Assembly (NCBI RefSeq): GCF_001423495.1
Contig: NZ_LMOG01000006.1
Span: 94,024-158,023 of the forward strand
Direction of reading: 5' to 3'
Length of the DNA: 64,000 nucleotides
Source of the DNA: Xanthomonas sp. Leaf131
Lineage (GTDB): Bacteria > Pseudomonadota > Gammaproteobacteria > Xanthomonadales > Xanthomonadaceae
Each line of letters opens with the position of its first letter. The first letter of the stretch is position 1. Shown piece after piece: positions 28,278-37,656 of this stretch. The notes beneath the pieces were generated by a model that saw only the letters and a program-made list of their open reading frames with translations, searched no databases and was not told where the DNA came from. A program made the position numbers and the translations under genes.

Positions 28278-29509
28278 ACCGCAAAGGCGACAAATCCCTC
28301 ATCGTTGGACTGGACATCGGCACCTCCAAGGTCGTCGCGCTGGTCGGCGAGTACTCGCCCGGCAATCCGATCGAAGTGATCGGCATCGGTTCGCATGAAT
28401 CGCGCGGCCTCAAGCGCGGCGTGGTGGTGGATATCGAATCCACCGTGCAGTCGATCCAGCGCGCGGTGGAAGAAGCCGAGCTGATGGCCGGCTGCGAAAT
28501 TCGCTCGGTGTACGCATCGATTTCCGGCAACCACGTGCAGTGCAAGAACTCGCCCGGCATCGTGCCGATCCGCGACGGCGAAGTGACCTGGAGCGATCTG
28601 GAACGCGTGCTGGATGCGGCAAAAGCCGTGGCCATTCCTGCCGACCAGCGCATCCTGCATGCGATCCCGCGCGAGTACGTGCTGGACGATTCGCAGGAAG
28701 GCATCCGCAACCCGGTCGGCATGACTGGCGTCCGCCTGGAGGTGCATGCGCATCTGGTGGTGTGCGCGCAGTCGGCCGCGGCCAACATCACCAAGTGCGT
28801 GCAGAAGTGCGGCTTGCAGGTCGACGATCTGGTGCTGTCCTCGCTCGCATCCTCGGTGGCGGTGTTGACCGCCGACGAGCGCGAACTGGGCGTGGTGCTG
28901 GTGGACATCGGCGCCGGCACCACCGACCTGGCCGTCTACGTGCAGGGCGCGATCTGCCACACCGCCTCGCTACCCATCGCTGGCGACCACGTCACCAACG
29001 ACATCGCGCACATGCTGCGCACGCCCACGCCGGAAGCCGAGCAGATCAAGGTGCGTTATGCCTGCGCACTGGCGCAGCTGGCCACCGCCGAAGAAAGCAT
29101 CCAGGTGCCGTCGGTCGGCGATCGCCCGCCGCGTCGCATGCCGCGGCATGCACTCGCGCAGGCGGTGCAGGGTCGTTACGAAGAAATTTTCGAAATGGTG
29201 CAGGCCGAATTGCGCCGCTCCGGCTTCGAAGAAATGGTGCGCGCCGGCATGGTGCTCACCGGTGGCGCCTCGAAGATGGAAGGCGTGGTCGAACTGGCCG
29301 AAGAGATGTTGCAGATGCCGGTGCGCGTGGGCATTCCACAGCACGTCACCGGCCTGGGCGAAGTCGTCGGCAATCCGGTGCACGCCTCCGGCGTGGGCCT
29401 GTTGCTGATGGGTAGCCAGATCGAACACCCGCGCCGCCCGTCGATCCCGACCGGACGTGCCGGGAGCTTGTTCAAGAAATTGAAGAACTGGTATCGCGGC
29501 GAATTCTGA
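28274..29509 (+). CDS. ftsA: FtsA, actin-like membrane anchor of the Z ring
   Basis: FtsA tethers FtsZ filaments to the membrane. The 411-residue protein has the actin-fold phosphate loops LIVGLDIGTSKVVALVG and VVLVDIGAGTTDLAVY, the VLTGGASKMEG motif, and the C-terminal amphipathic helix GSLFKKLKNWYRGEF that serves as membrane-targeting sequence. It overlaps ftsQ by 4 nt. The gap of 289 nt to ftsZ is by far the longest in the cluster and is mostly repeat. Confidence 0.96.
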   Translation: MNRKGDKSLIVGLDIGTSKVVALVGEYSPGNPIEVIGIGSHESRGLKRGVVVDIESTVQSIQRAVEEAELMAGCEIRSVYASISGNHVQCKNSPGIVPIRDGEVTWSDLERVLDAAKAVAIPADQRILHAIPREYVLDDSQEGIRNPVGMTGVRLEVHAHLVVCAQSAAANITKCVQKCGLQVDDLVLSSLASSVAVLTADERELGVVLVDIGAGTTDLAVYVQGAICHTASLPIAGDHVTNDIAHMLRTPTPEAEQIKVRYACALAQLATAEESIQVPSVGDRPPRRMPRHALAQAVQGRYEEIFEMVQAELRRSGFEEMVRAGMVLTGGASKMEGVVELAEEMLQMPVRVGIPQHVTGLGEVVGNPVHASGVGLLLMGSQIEHPRRPSIPTGRAGSLFKKLKNWYRGEF

Positions 29510-29510
29510 G

Positions 29511-29774
29511 GAATCGGGAATCGGGATTCGAGAATTGGTTGAAGCAAAGGCAAAGCGGTTGCGACAAGTTTGAGTGGAGAGCGGTGAGAGCGGGCAGGGC
29601 GTAGTTTTTTTGTGGTTCCGCCGAGGAAGCGGTGGTTGGCGTGAAGGTGATTCGCGGTTGCGATTCCCCATTCCCGACTCCCCATTCCCGGCATTCAAAC
29701 AACAACATTCGCCGACATGCGGGTGTTGGGCTGGCGAACGGAGCAATCCGATTCCCATTCCCGATTCCCCATTC
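29511..29774 (+). repeat. Compound GGGAATC element, copy 6 (ftsA-ftsZ)
   Basis: This copy has a short left arm (29511-29535, with GTTGAAGCAAAGGC following) and two separate right arms (about 29664-29692 and 29749-29774), as if two elements had nested. It fills the ftsA-ftsZ gap. A T7 run at about 29605-29611 and the spacer between the right arms show no gene. Confidence 0.75.
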
Positions 29775-29798
29775 ACGGCATCTAAAGAGGACACTGAC

Positions 29799-31037
29799 AT
29801 GGCACATTTTGAACTGATCGAAAAGATGGCTCCCAACGCGGTCATCAAGGTCGTTGGCGTGGGTGGCGGCGGCGGTAACGCGGTGGCACACATGGTCAAC
29901 ACCAACGTCGATGGCGTGGAATTCATCACCGCCAACACCGACTCGCAGGCCATCAAGAACTGCGGCGCCAAGTTGCAGCTGCAGCTCGGCACCAACGTCA
30001 CCAAGGGCCTGGGCGCAGGCGCCAATCCGGAAGTCGGCCGCCAGGCCGCGCTGGAAGACCGCGAGCGCATCATGGACGCGCTGCAGGGTGCGGACATGGT
30101 GTTCATCACCGCCGGCATGGGCGGCGGCACCGGCACCGGTGCTGCACCGGTGGTTGCGCAGCTGGCCAAGGAAATGGGCATCCTGACCGTGGCCGTGGTC
30201 ACCAAGCCGTTCCCGTTCGAAGGCCGCCGCCGGATGCAGGTTGCGCTGAAGGGCATCGAGGAACTGAGCCAGCATTGCGACTCGCTGATCACCATTCCCA
30301 ATGAAAAGCTGATCACCGTGCTGGGCCGCAACGCCACCATGATTCAGGCGTTCCGCGCGGCCAACGACGTGCTGCAGGGCGCCGTGCAGGGCATCGCCGA
30401 TCTGATCGTGCGTCCGGGTCTGATCAACGTCGACTTCGCCGACGTGCGCACCGTGATGTCGGAAATGGGCCTGGCCATGATGGGCACCGGTTCGGCACGT
30501 GGCGACGACCGCGCGCAGGCCGCCGCCGAAGCCGCCATCCAGAATCCGCTGCTGGACGACGTCAACCTGGCCGGTGCCAACGGCATCCTGGTCAACATCA
30601 CCGCCGGCCCGGACTTCACCATGGCCGAGTTCGACGAGATCGGCCGCACCATCGAAGCGTTCGCTTCGGAAGATGCGACCGTGGTTGTCGGCACCGTGCT
30701 CGACCCGGACATGCAGGACGAAGTGCGCGTCACCGTGGTGGCCACCGGCCTGAACCGTGCGGTTGCGCGTCAGACCCAGCGTCCCGATCAGCGTGCGCCG
30801 ATCAAGTTGGTGCGCAACGCCACCACCGGTCAGCCGGAATTTGGCGATTTCGACACCAGCGGTGGCGATGCGGTGTCCAAGGCCGTTGGCGGCAGCATGG
30901 GCCTGGGCCTGCGTCGTCCCAGCAGCGACTCGGTCGGCAGCAGCAACAACAACGGCGGCAGTTCCTCCGCGCCGGCGGCAGACCTGCCCAACGACTACCT
31001 GGATATCCCGGCGTTCCTGCGCCGCCAGGCAGACTGA
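29799..31037 (+). CDS. ftsZ: FtsZ, tubulin-like division GTPase
   Basis: FtsZ forms the cytokinetic Z ring. The start ATG 29799 has AAAGAGG 8 nt upstream. The upstream in-frame codons are repeat sequence. The 412-residue protein shows [10 protein letters not shown], the tubulin signature [30 protein letters not shown] and the T7 loop region. A variable linker (about 325-395, Ser/Asn/Gly-rich) follows, and then the conserved C-terminal peptide [14 protein letters not shown] for FtsA and ZipA binding. The long 5' gap may hold its own promoter. Confidence 0.97.
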   Translation: MAHFELIEKMAPNAVIKVVGVGGGGGNAVAHMVNTNVDGVEFITANTDSQAIKNCGAKLQLQLGTNVTKGLGAGANPEVGRQAALEDRERIMDALQGADMVFITAGMGGGTGTGAAPVVAQLAKEMGILTVAVVTKPFPFEGRRRMQVALKGIEELSQHCDSLITIPNEKLITVLGRNATMIQAFRAANDVLQGAVQGIADLIVRPGLINVDFADVRTVMSEMGLAMMGTGSARGDDRAQAAAEAAIQNPLLDDVNLAGANGILVNITAGPDFTMAEFDEIGRTIEAFASEDATVVVGTVLDPDMQDEVRVTVVATGLNRAVARQTQRPDQRAPIKLVRNATTGQPEFGDFDTSGGDAVSKAVGGSMGLGLRRPSSDSVGSSNNNGGSSSAPAADLPNDYLDIPAFLRRQAD

Positions 31038-31120
31038 CGCTGCAACGCGACGCCGCCTCGGCGGTGCCGCCCGTAATCCCCCGAGGTTCGCTTCGGGGTT
31101 GCACTGCCATGTCCTCTTTC

Positions 31121-31152
31121 TGCCGGATCGATCGTTTGATCCGGCAGCTTTT
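31121..31152 (+). terminator. Stem-loop after ftsZ
   Basis: A 9-bp stem TGCCGGATC/GATCCGGCA with an 8-nt loop is followed by GCTTTT. It could end part of the transcription before lpxC. The 235-nt ftsZ-lpxC gap also has GGATAAT at 31208-31214 as a possible -10 box for lpxC. Confidence 0.6.
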
Positions 31153-31272
31153 GCAGTGGCGTGACCGCTCGATTACAGTTGCCGTCACGCGTGACTTGTT
31201 AAAATTCGGATAATCTCAACGATTGGACAGCCGGTTCAGCGCCTGTCTGCATTGTTCATCCAGACTTCGCAT

Positions 31273-32184
31273 ATGACCCAGCAACGCACTCTCAAAAACA
31301 CCATTCGTGCCACCGGCGTCGGCCTGCATAGCGGCGACAAGGTGTATATGACGCTACGACCGGCTCCTGTCGATCATGGCGTGGTGTTCCGGCGTGTGGA
31401 TCTGGAACCGGTGGTCGAAGTCCCCGCCGATGCCGAACTGGTCACCGAGACCACGCTGTGCACCGGTTTGACCTGCAATGGCGCCAAGATCCAGACCGTG
31501 GAGCATCTGATGTCGGCATTGGCCGGCCTGGGTGTGGACAACGTCATCGTCGAACTGTCCTCGGCCGAGTTGCCGATCATGGACGGTTCGTCCGGCCCGT
31601 TCGTGTTTCTGCTGCAGTCGGCAGGCATCGTCGAGCAGAACAAGGCCAAGCGCTTCATCCGCATCAAGCACACGGTGGAAGTGCGCGAAGGCGACAAGGT
31701 CGCGCGCTTCGAGCCGTATGAGGGCTACAAGCTCGGTTTCACCATCGAATTCAATCACCCGATGATCCCGGCCAAGCAGTCGCGCCAGGAAATCGAGTTC
31801 TCCACCTCGGCGTACGTGAAGGAAATCTCGCGCGCCCGCACCTTCGGCTTCATGCGCGACCTGGAGTACATGCGCGAGCGCAATCTGGGCCTGGGCGGCT
31901 CGATGGATAACGCCATCGTGCTGGACGAGTTCCGCGTGCTCAACGAGGACGGCCTGCGTTACACCAACGAATTCGTACGCCACAAGATCCTGGACGCCAT
32001 CGGCGACCTGTATCTGGCCGGCGGCGCCATTCTGGGCGCCTACGAAGGCTTCAAATCCGGCCACGCGCTCAACAATAAGCTGGTGCGTGCGCTGCTGGCC
32101 GATCAAGCCGCCTGGGAATGGGTCAGCTTCCCCGAAGGCAGCGTGCAGCCGCCGGTCACCTACGCCAGCCCCGTCTACGCCTGA
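31273..32184 (+). CDS. lpxC: LpxC, UDP-3-O-acyl-GlcNAc deacetylase
   Basis: LpxC carries out the committed step of lipid A synthesis and is a zinc enzyme. The 303-residue length from ATG 31273 is typical; seven further in-frame codons upstream are not conserved. Motifs are [21 protein letters not shown] (zinc His), [16 protein letters not shown] and [17 protein letters not shown] (zinc His and Asp). Its position after ftsZ is standard in gammaproteobacteria and links wall and outer-membrane synthesis. Confidence 0.97.
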   Translation: MTQQRTLKNTIRATGVGLHSGDKVYMTLRPAPVDHGVVFRRVDLEPVVEVPADAELVTETTLCTGLTCNGAKIQTVEHLMSALAGLGVDNVIVELSSAELPIMDGSSGPFVFLLQSAGIVEQNKAKRFIRIKHTVEVREGDKVARFEPYEGYKLGFTIEFNHPMIPAKQSRQEIEFSTSAYVKEISRARTFGFMRDLEYMRERNLGLGGSMDNAIVLDEFRVLNEDGLRYTNEFVRHKILDAIGDLYLAGGAILGAYEGFKSGHALNNKLVRALLADQAAWEWVSFPEGSVQPPVTYASPVYA

Positions 32185-32370
32185 TGTCAGGGAATGCCCT
32201 AGTCGGCGTTCGAAGTGTGAACTCCGTCGGATTTCCGGCCCGTTCTTAACGTTTATTTAAGACTTCTCTAACTCCTGCGTGGCCTATGCCCGCTAGGATG
32301 CGTCGGGTCGTGTGCGGTCTTCGCAATTCTTTCACGCACCGGCGGCCGCTTCGAAAAGGTGGCGCGGACC

Positions 32371-32808
32371 TCACCGTTTGGTCGGTGGAACGTCCTGCAA
32401 GGAGGCCAGTGCATCGCGCAATCCTTTGTGCGTCGCTTCGGAAACAGGGCGTGGACGCTCACGGTTTTGCGGCATTGGGGAATGCAGCGGGGTCGTGATG
32501 GTCTTGATGGTCACTGCGGTGGTCTTCAGTCCGATGGATCGGGCGGCATCCAATAATTGGGTCTCGGCAAGCCGCAACTTGGCATGCCAGACAGGTGAAT
32601 CAACCAGAAAAACGAGCTGTTCGCCTCGGACATTGGCCAACCGGCAACGGGTGGCCAGATGAGGCGGTAACAGGGGGCGCAACTGCCGGTCCAGCGCATC
32701 GAGCCACAACGCTCGACGCAAGGGGTCGCCAGCCTTTTCACCCAGCGCGGCCTCGATGGCCGGTTGTGGAGCGGAAGGGGTGCGTGCGTTGGACTTGGGC
32801 TTGGACAT
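32371..32808 (-). CDS. dciA: DciA-like DUF721 protein
   Basis: DciA proteins load or recruit replicative helicase in bacteria lacking DnaC. The 145-residue protein has the DUF721 core LRRALWLDALDRQLRPLLPPHLATRCRL-type region followed by LVFLVDSPVWHAKLRLAETQLL. ATG 32808 is preferred because TGAG lies 7 nt upstream, but ATG 32817 is possible and would abut the M23 start. The gene is convergent with lpxC, with 186 nt between them and no clear terminator. Confidence 0.82.
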   Translation of the reverse strand: MSKPKSNARTPSAPQPAIEAALGEKAGDPLRRALWLDALDRQLRPLLPPHLATRCRLANVRGEQLVFLVDSPVWHAKLRLAETQLLDAARSIGLKTTAVTIKTITTPLHSPMPQNRERPRPVSEATHKGLRDALASLQDVPPTKR

Positions 32809-32817
32809 GACACTCAT

Positions 32818-33762
32818 ATGGCGTTGAAGAAAGTTGTAATCAAATCTCGCGAAACCCGGGGTCAACGTGTGGCCCGGCAGCTCCAGGGCTTCGCTGCGGA
32901 TCGACCGATGGTAGTCCTCGGCGCGGTGCTGGGCTTGGGCATGTTGATCGGCGTCGGTGCCAGCACCGCCACCGGCATGGTGACCAATTCCGCGCTGCAG
33001 GCCAAGGTCGCGCAGCAGCAGGCCGAGCTGGCCCAGGCGCAGCGCGCCTCGCAGGCGCAGGTCAATGCACTGGCCGCACGCATGGGCGAGCTGCAGGCCC
33101 AGGCCACCCGCCTCAATGCCTTGGGCGAGCGGCTGACCGAAATGGGCAAGTTGAAGGACGGCGAGTTCGACTTCGACGCGCCGGTCGGCGTCGGCGGCGG
33201 CGATGAGCCGGTCAGCGACATGCCGGTCGAATCGCTCAAGGAGACCCTAGGGCAAGTCGAACAGCAGTTCTCCGCCTCCGGCCAGCAACTGAACGTGCTG
33301 GCCTCGCTGATGTTCGATCATCAGCTCGAACAGAACTCGGTGCCTTCGCGGATGCCGATCCGCAACACCTACATCACCTCGGGCTTCGGCGGCCGCGCCG
33401 ATCCGTTCGACGGCGGTTCGGCCTTCCACAAGGGTGTGGATTTCCACGCCAACGTGGGCGACCCGGTGATGTCGGTCGCCGATGGCGTGGTCAGCTACGC
33501 CGGTGTGCGCGGCGGCTACGGCAACGTGGTCGAAGTGGATCACGGCAATGGCTACGTGACCCGCTATGCGCACAATTCGCGCCTGGTGGTGAAGATGGGC
33601 GACCTTGTACGCGCCGGCCAGCAGGTGGCCAAGGCCGGCTCCAGCGGCCGTTCCACTGGCGCACACGTGCATTTCGAGGTGTGGGCGGACGGGCGGGTGG
33701 TCAATCCGCGCAAGTTCCTGGGCGATACCAACACGCCGGTAGGACGTCGAGGGCGCGGTTGA
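32818..33762 (+). CDS. M23 family metallopeptidase (LytM-type), membrane-anchored
   Basis: This is a probable peptidoglycan endopeptidase or amidase activator. The 314-residue protein has a cytoplasmic basic start, a membrane helix (about 31-53), an Ala/Gln-rich coiled coil (about 60-105) and a LytM domain with the zinc motifs HKGVD (His204, Asp208) and HVH (His283, His285), so it is not degenerate. Only a weak GGA precedes ATG 32818, and the upstream DNA is dciA coding sequence. It may process septal or secretory wall material, given its place before secA. Confidence 0.88.
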   Translation: MALKKVVIKSRETRGQRVARQLQGFAADRPMVVLGAVLGLGMLIGVGASTATGMVTNSALQAKVAQQQAELAQAQRASQAQVNALAARMGELQAQATRLNALGERLTEMGKLKDGEFDFDAPVGVGGGDEPVSDMPVESLKETLGQVEQQFSASGQQLNVLASLMFDHQLEQNSVPSRMPIRNTYITSGFGGRADPFDGGSAFHKGVDFHANVGDPVMSVADGVVSYAGVRGGYGNVVEVDHGNGYVTRYAHNSRLVVKMGDLVRAGQQVAKAGSSGRSTGAHVHFEVWADGRVVNPRKFLGDTNTPVGRRGRG

Positions 33763-33806
33763 CGAAGGCGCGCTCAGCGCTTGATTCGTGAAGGCTCGCC
33801 CCAAGC

Positions 33807-33850
33807 TACAATAGGGTGTTGCCATCGACAGGGCGCAGTGCGCCCTGTTT
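33807..33850 (+). promoter_or_regulatory. secA leader: -10 box followed by a GC hairpin
   Basis: TACAAT at 33807-33812 is a good -10 box, though the -35 is weak. An 8-bp stem CAGGGCGC/GCGCCCTG (33829-33836 and 33840-33847) with a 3-nt loop follows, then TTTCGTTT. If transcription starts near 33819, the hairpin sits at the very 5' end of secA mRNA. Alternatively it terminates the M23 gene transcript. Confidence 0.45.
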
Positions 33851-33917
33851 CGTTTACGGCGGTCGGGTCTTGGGGACCGGCGTCGGTCAAACCGTTCCTT
33901 TTCAACCGGTTTCTTCA

Positions 33918-36656
33918 ATGATCAACAGTCTGCTTACCCGTGTCTTTGGCAGTCGTAACGAACGCCAGCTGCGCCAGCTCAACCGCCTCGTCACCCAGAT
34001 CAATGCGCTGGAGCCGACGATCGAGAAGCTCTCCGACGCCGAGCTGCAAGCCAAGACCCCGGAGTTCAAGCAGCGACTTGCCGCCGGCGAGTCCCTGGAC
34101 AAGATTCTTCCCGAGGCGTTCGCGGTGTGCCGCGAGGCCAGCCGCCGCGTGCTCGGCATGCGCCATTACGATGTGCAGCTGATCGGCGGCATGGTGTTGC
34201 ACCTGGGCAAGATCGCCGAGATGCGCACCGGTGAAGGCAAGACCCTGGTCGCGACGCTGCCGGTGTACCTCAACGCGCTGCAGGGCGAGGGCGTGCACGT
34301 GGTCACGGTCAACGACTACCTGGCGCGCCGCGATGCGGCGCAGATGGGCAAGTTGTACAACTGGCTGGGCCTGAGCGTGGGTGTGGTGTATCCGGGCATG
34401 CCGCATAGCGACAAGCGCGAGGCCTACGGCAGCGACATCACCTACGGCACCAATAACGAATTCGGTTTCGATTACCTACGCGACAACATGGCGCTGTCGC
34501 GCGCCGATCGTTACCAGCGCAATCTGCATTACGCCATCGTCGACGAAGTCGACTCGATCCTGATCGACGAAGCGCGCACCCCGCTGATCATCTCCGGCCC
34601 GGCCGACGAGTCGCCGGAGCTGTACATCCGCGTCAATCGCATCGTGCCGCAGCTGACCAAGCAGGAAAGCGAGGAGGGCGAGGGCGATTTCTGGATCGAC
34701 GAGAAGGGCAAGCAGGTGCATCTGTCCGAGGCGGGCATGGGCCATGCCGAAGAACTGCTGATGCAGGCAGGCATCCTTGAAAACGCCGAGGACGGCCTGT
34801 ATGCCGCGCAGAACCTGAGCGTGGTGCATCACCTCAACGCCGCACTGCGGGCGCATGCGATCTATCAGCGCGATGTGGATTACATCGTGCGCGATGGCGA
34901 GGTGGTGATCGTCGACGAATTCACCGGCCGTACCTTGTCCGGGCGTCGTTGGTCCGATGGTTTGCATCAGGCGGTCGAGGCCAAGGAAGGCGTGCCGGTG
35001 CAGCGCGAGAACCAGACGCTGGCCAGCATCACCTTCCAGAACCTGTTCCGCATGTACAAGAAGCTGTCCGGCATGACCGGTACGGCCGACACCGAAGCCT
35101 ACGAATTCCAGAGCATCTACGGCCTGGAAGTGGTGGTGATTCCGACCAACCGCCCGACCGTGCGTAAAGATCATCCGGACCAGGTGTTCCTCAACCGCAA
35201 GGGCAAGTTCAACGCGGTGCTGGCCGACATCGAAGACTGCGCCAAGCGCGGTCAGCCGGTGCTGGTGGGTACCACCTCGATCGAGACCTCGGAGATGCTG
35301 TCCGAGCATCTGCGCAAGGCCGGGGTCAAGCACGAAGTGCTCAACGCCAAGCAGCACGAGCGCGAAGCCACCATCGTGGCCAACGCCGGTCAGCCGGGTG
35401 CGGTGACCATCGCCACCAACATGGCCGGCCGCGGTACCGACATCGTGCTGGGCGGTTCGCTGGAAACCGAGCTGCATGGCATGGGCGAGGACATCAGCGA
35501 CGAACAGCGCCTGCAGGCCAAGACCGAATGGCAGCGTCGGCATGACGCGGTCAAGGCGGCCGGCGGCCTGCACATCATCGGTACCGAGCGGCACGAGTCG
35601 CGCCGTATCGACAACCAGCTGCGCGGCCGTGCCGGTCGTCAGGGCGACCCGGGTTCCTCGCGCTTCTATCTGTCGCTGGAAGACAATCTGATGCGCATCT
35701 TCGCCTCGGACTGGGTCCAGAAAGCGATGCGCATGATGGGCATGAAGGAAGACGACGTCATCGAAGATCGCCTGGTCAGCCGGCAGATCGAAAAGGCGCA
35801 GCGCAAGGTGGAAGCGCACAACTTCGACATCCGCAAGAACCTGCTGGACTTCGACGACGTCAACAACGATCAGCGCAAGGTGATCTACGCCCAACGCGAC
35901 GAATTGCTGGATGCCGAATCGGTCAAGGACAACGTCGACGGTATCCGTGGCGATGTGATCTATGACCTGGTCGCGCGCTTCGTGCCGCCCAATTCGGTGG
36001 ACGAGCAGTGGGACCTGAAGGGTCTGGAAGCCACGCTGGAATCCGAACTGGGCATGCCGCTGGCGCTGAGCGAGATGGCGCGTACCCAAGAAGAGCTGGA
36101 CGCCGAGCAGATTGCGGCCAAGGTGCAGGCGGCGGTGGATGCGCACTTTGCCGAGAAGGAAGCGGCGGTAGGCAACGACACCATGCGCGCATTGGAGAAG
36201 CACGTGATGCTGACCGTGCTCGACCAGGGCTGGAAGGAGCATCTGGCCAAGATGGATTATCTGCGCCAGGGCATTTATCTGCGCGGTTACGCACAGAAGC
36301 AGCCCAAGCAGGAATACAAGAAGGAAGCCTTCGAGCTGTTCTCCGAGATGCTGGAGAGCGCCAAGCGCGAAGTCATCAACCTGCTGGCGCGCGTGCGCAT
36401 TCGCAGCGAAGAAGAAGTGGCCGAGCTCGAGGAGCAGGAGCGTCTGCAGGCGCAAGCGCGCCTGATGGCCTCGCAGTTCCAGCATCAGGACGTGGGCGGT
36501 TACGGCGCAGACGAAGAAGTGGAACAGATGCAGGGCGGCAACGCCCCGGTGCCGGTGTCGCAGGTGACCCGCGACGAGCCCAAGGTGGGTCGTAACGACC
36601 CATGCCCCTGCGGCAGCGGCAAGAAGTACAAGCACTGCCACGGTCAACTCAGCTGA
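33918..36656 (+). CDS. secA: SecA, preprotein translocase motor ATPase
   Basis: SecA drives protein export through SecYEG. The 912-residue protein contains Walker A within MRTGEGKT (residues 102-109), the DEAD-like [16 protein letters not shown], the preprotein cross-linking domain, [26 protein letters not shown] and the helical scaffold. The C-terminal zinc tail [13 protein letters not shown] (Cys896, Cys898, Cys907, His908) for SecB binding is intact. ATG 33918 starts the conserved [16 protein letters not shown]. Its last codons lie in a palindrome that continues past the stop. Confidence 0.97.
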   Translation: MINSLLTRVFGSRNERQLRQLNRLVTQINALEPTIEKLSDAELQAKTPEFKQRLAAGESLDKILPEAFAVCREASRRVLGMRHYDVQLIGGMVLHLGKIAEMRTGEGKTLVATLPVYLNALQGEGVHVVTVNDYLARRDAAQMGKLYNWLGLSVGVVYPGMPHSDKREAYGSDITYGTNNEFGFDYLRDNMALSRADRYQRNLHYAIVDEVDSILIDEARTPLIISGPADESPELYIRVNRIVPQLTKQESEEGEGDFWIDEKGKQVHLSEAGMGHAEELLMQAGILENAEDGLYAAQNLSVVHHLNAALRAHAIYQRDVDYIVRDGEVVIVDEFTGRTLSGRRWSDGLHQAVEAKEGVPVQRENQTLASITFQNLFRMYKKLSGMTGTADTEAYEFQSIYGLEVVVIPTNRPTVRKDHPDQVFLNRKGKFNAVLADIEDCAKRGQPVLVGTTSIETSEMLSEHLRKAGVKHEVLNAKQHEREATIVANAGQPGAVTIATNMAGRGTDIVLGGSLETELHGMGEDISDEQRLQAKTEWQRRHDAVKAAGGLHIIGTERHESRRIDNQLRGRAGRQGDPGSSRFYLSLEDNLMRIFASDWVQKAMRMMGMKEDDVIEDRLVSRQIEKAQRKVEAHNFDIRKNLLDFDDVNNDQRKVIYAQRDELLDAESVKDNVDGIRGDVIYDLVARFVPPNSVDEQWDLKGLEATLESELGMPLALSEMARTQEELDAEQIAAKVQAAVDAHFAEKEAAVGNDTMRALEKHVMLTVLDQGWKEHLAKMDYLRQGIYLRGYAQKQPKQEYKKEAFELFSEMLESAKREVINLLARVRIRSEEEVAELEEQERLQAQARLMASQFQHQDVGGYGADEEVEQMQGGNAPVPVSQVTRDEPKVGRNDPCPCGSGKKYKHCHGQLS

Positions 36657-36723
36657 GCTGAGTTGACCGTGGTGCAGCCCGCTTTGCGGGCTGCACACCC
36701 AGTGTCCGCGTAGCGGACGCTGG
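36638..36723. terminator. Three consecutive hairpins at the secA 3' end
   Basis: Hairpin 1 has 17-bp perfect arms around one base (36638-36654 and 36656-36672) and includes the stop codon. Hairpin 2 has 11-bp arms with loop TTT (36672-36682 and 36686-36696). Hairpin 3 has 12-bp arms with one mismatch and loop GTA (36698-36709 and 36713-36724). None has a T-tract, so mRNA end protection is as likely as termination. Confidence 0.65.
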
Positions 36724-37154
36724 GTGCACGGTATTCCTCCGATCCCCGCGCCTTTGGCGCGCCCCCTTACCAAGGGGGCTCTACTGACGAGGGGATTCGT
36801 GGGGCTTGTTGAGAAGCGGGAATTGTTTGGACAGCGGGATTGAATGTCGGAGGCTGGGTGCAAGGCCCTGTCCCCCGATTCCGTTTGCGTTTGGCGAACT
36901 AGCCACCAAGAGCGTTGCTTGCAGAGTCGGTGGCGTTTGTTTGGAAAGCACGGCTGAGGGGCGAGGAGGGCACGCTTGGCGGGCTCTACCCCGGTGAGCG
37001 TCAGCGCGGCAAGTCCGCTTTACGCCCATACATCGCACGCTTTTACATCTCTTGTGGCGCCGACTGTGCCGTCCGCATAGAAACATGCTCCGCCTTGCGT
37101 GACTGTATGACTGCGGGGCGTATGCTCATTCCACGTCCTGCGTGGAGTGCGGTC
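36724..37154. other. Gene-free region after secA
   Basis: About 430 nt without a supported gene. It begins with a hairpin CGCGCC-TTT-GGCGCG (about 36747-36761) and GCCCCCTT-acc-AAGGGGGC (36761-36779), the same pair of palindromes as in the spacer after rnpB. The rest has no convincing reading frame or promoter. Confidence 0.6.
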
Positions 37155-37520
37155 ATGTCGCTGTCCAGCCAGCAACTGAAGGTATTCGTGCCTGCGCGCG
37201 ACTACGCGTTGTCGCAGCGGTTCTATCGCGCTCTGGGCTTTGTGCAGGAAGACGAGGTGGGCAACGTGACCTGCTTCCGGCACGGCACGCATTGCGCGTT
37301 TCTGCTGCAGGATTTCTATCTGCGCGAGCTGGCCGAGAACCTGATGCTGCACCTGTGGGTGGACGATGCCGATGGCTGGTGGCAGCACGTGCACGACACG
37401 GGGCTGGACGAGCAGTTCGGGGTGACCTGCAGCGCGCCGGAAGATCGGCCGTGGGGCGCACGCGATTTCATCCTGCATGATCCCAGTGGCGTGCTGTGGC
37501 GGATCGGGCATCCGCTGTAG
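37155..37520 (+). CDS. VOC superfamily (glyoxalase/bleomycin-resistance-like) protein
   Basis: This 121-residue single-domain protein of the vicinal-oxygen-chelate fold has LKVFVPARDYALSQRFYRALGF at the start and ARDFILHDPSGVLWRIGHPL at the end, typical of the family. The central HGTHCAFLLQDFY and MLHLWVDDADGWW parts fit too. The substrate is unknown. ATG 37155 is chosen because the frame upstream is not conserved-looking. A GGGAATC element follows the stop by 4 nt. Confidence 0.8.
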   Translation: MSLSSQQLKVFVPARDYALSQRFYRALGFVQEDEVGNVTCFRHGTHCAFLLQDFYLRELAENLMLHLWVDDADGWWQHVHDTGLDEQFGVTCSAPEDRPWGARDFILHDPSGVLWRIGHPL

Positions 37521-37524
37521 GCGT

Positions 37525-37608
37525 GAATCGGAATGGGGAATGGGGAATTGCAAAGGCGGGCATGGTGCGTGCTTCAACCAATCCCGATTCCCGAATCTCC
37601 ATTCCCCG
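37525..37608 (+). repeat. GGGAATC palindromic element, copy 7 (before mutT)
   Basis: The left arm is 37525-37549 and the right arm about 37580-37608, with GCAAAGGCGGGC as core. It is non-coding and lies between the VOC gene and mutT, the only copy found outside the kdp and division clusters. Confidence 0.85.
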
Positions 37609-37656
37609 CCCTCAAGCGATTGCGCTGAACGGCTCACTCGCGGCACTCTTGTGCCC

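Noticed and set aside
34476..36863. 795-codon open frame on the minus strand
   Set aside because: Antisense to secA, with the same GC-bias explanation and low-complexity composition.
3331..37608. GGGAATC arrays as CRISPR
   Set aside because: The units are short, imperfect, in inverted arms and without uniform spacers, and no cas gene is in the window.
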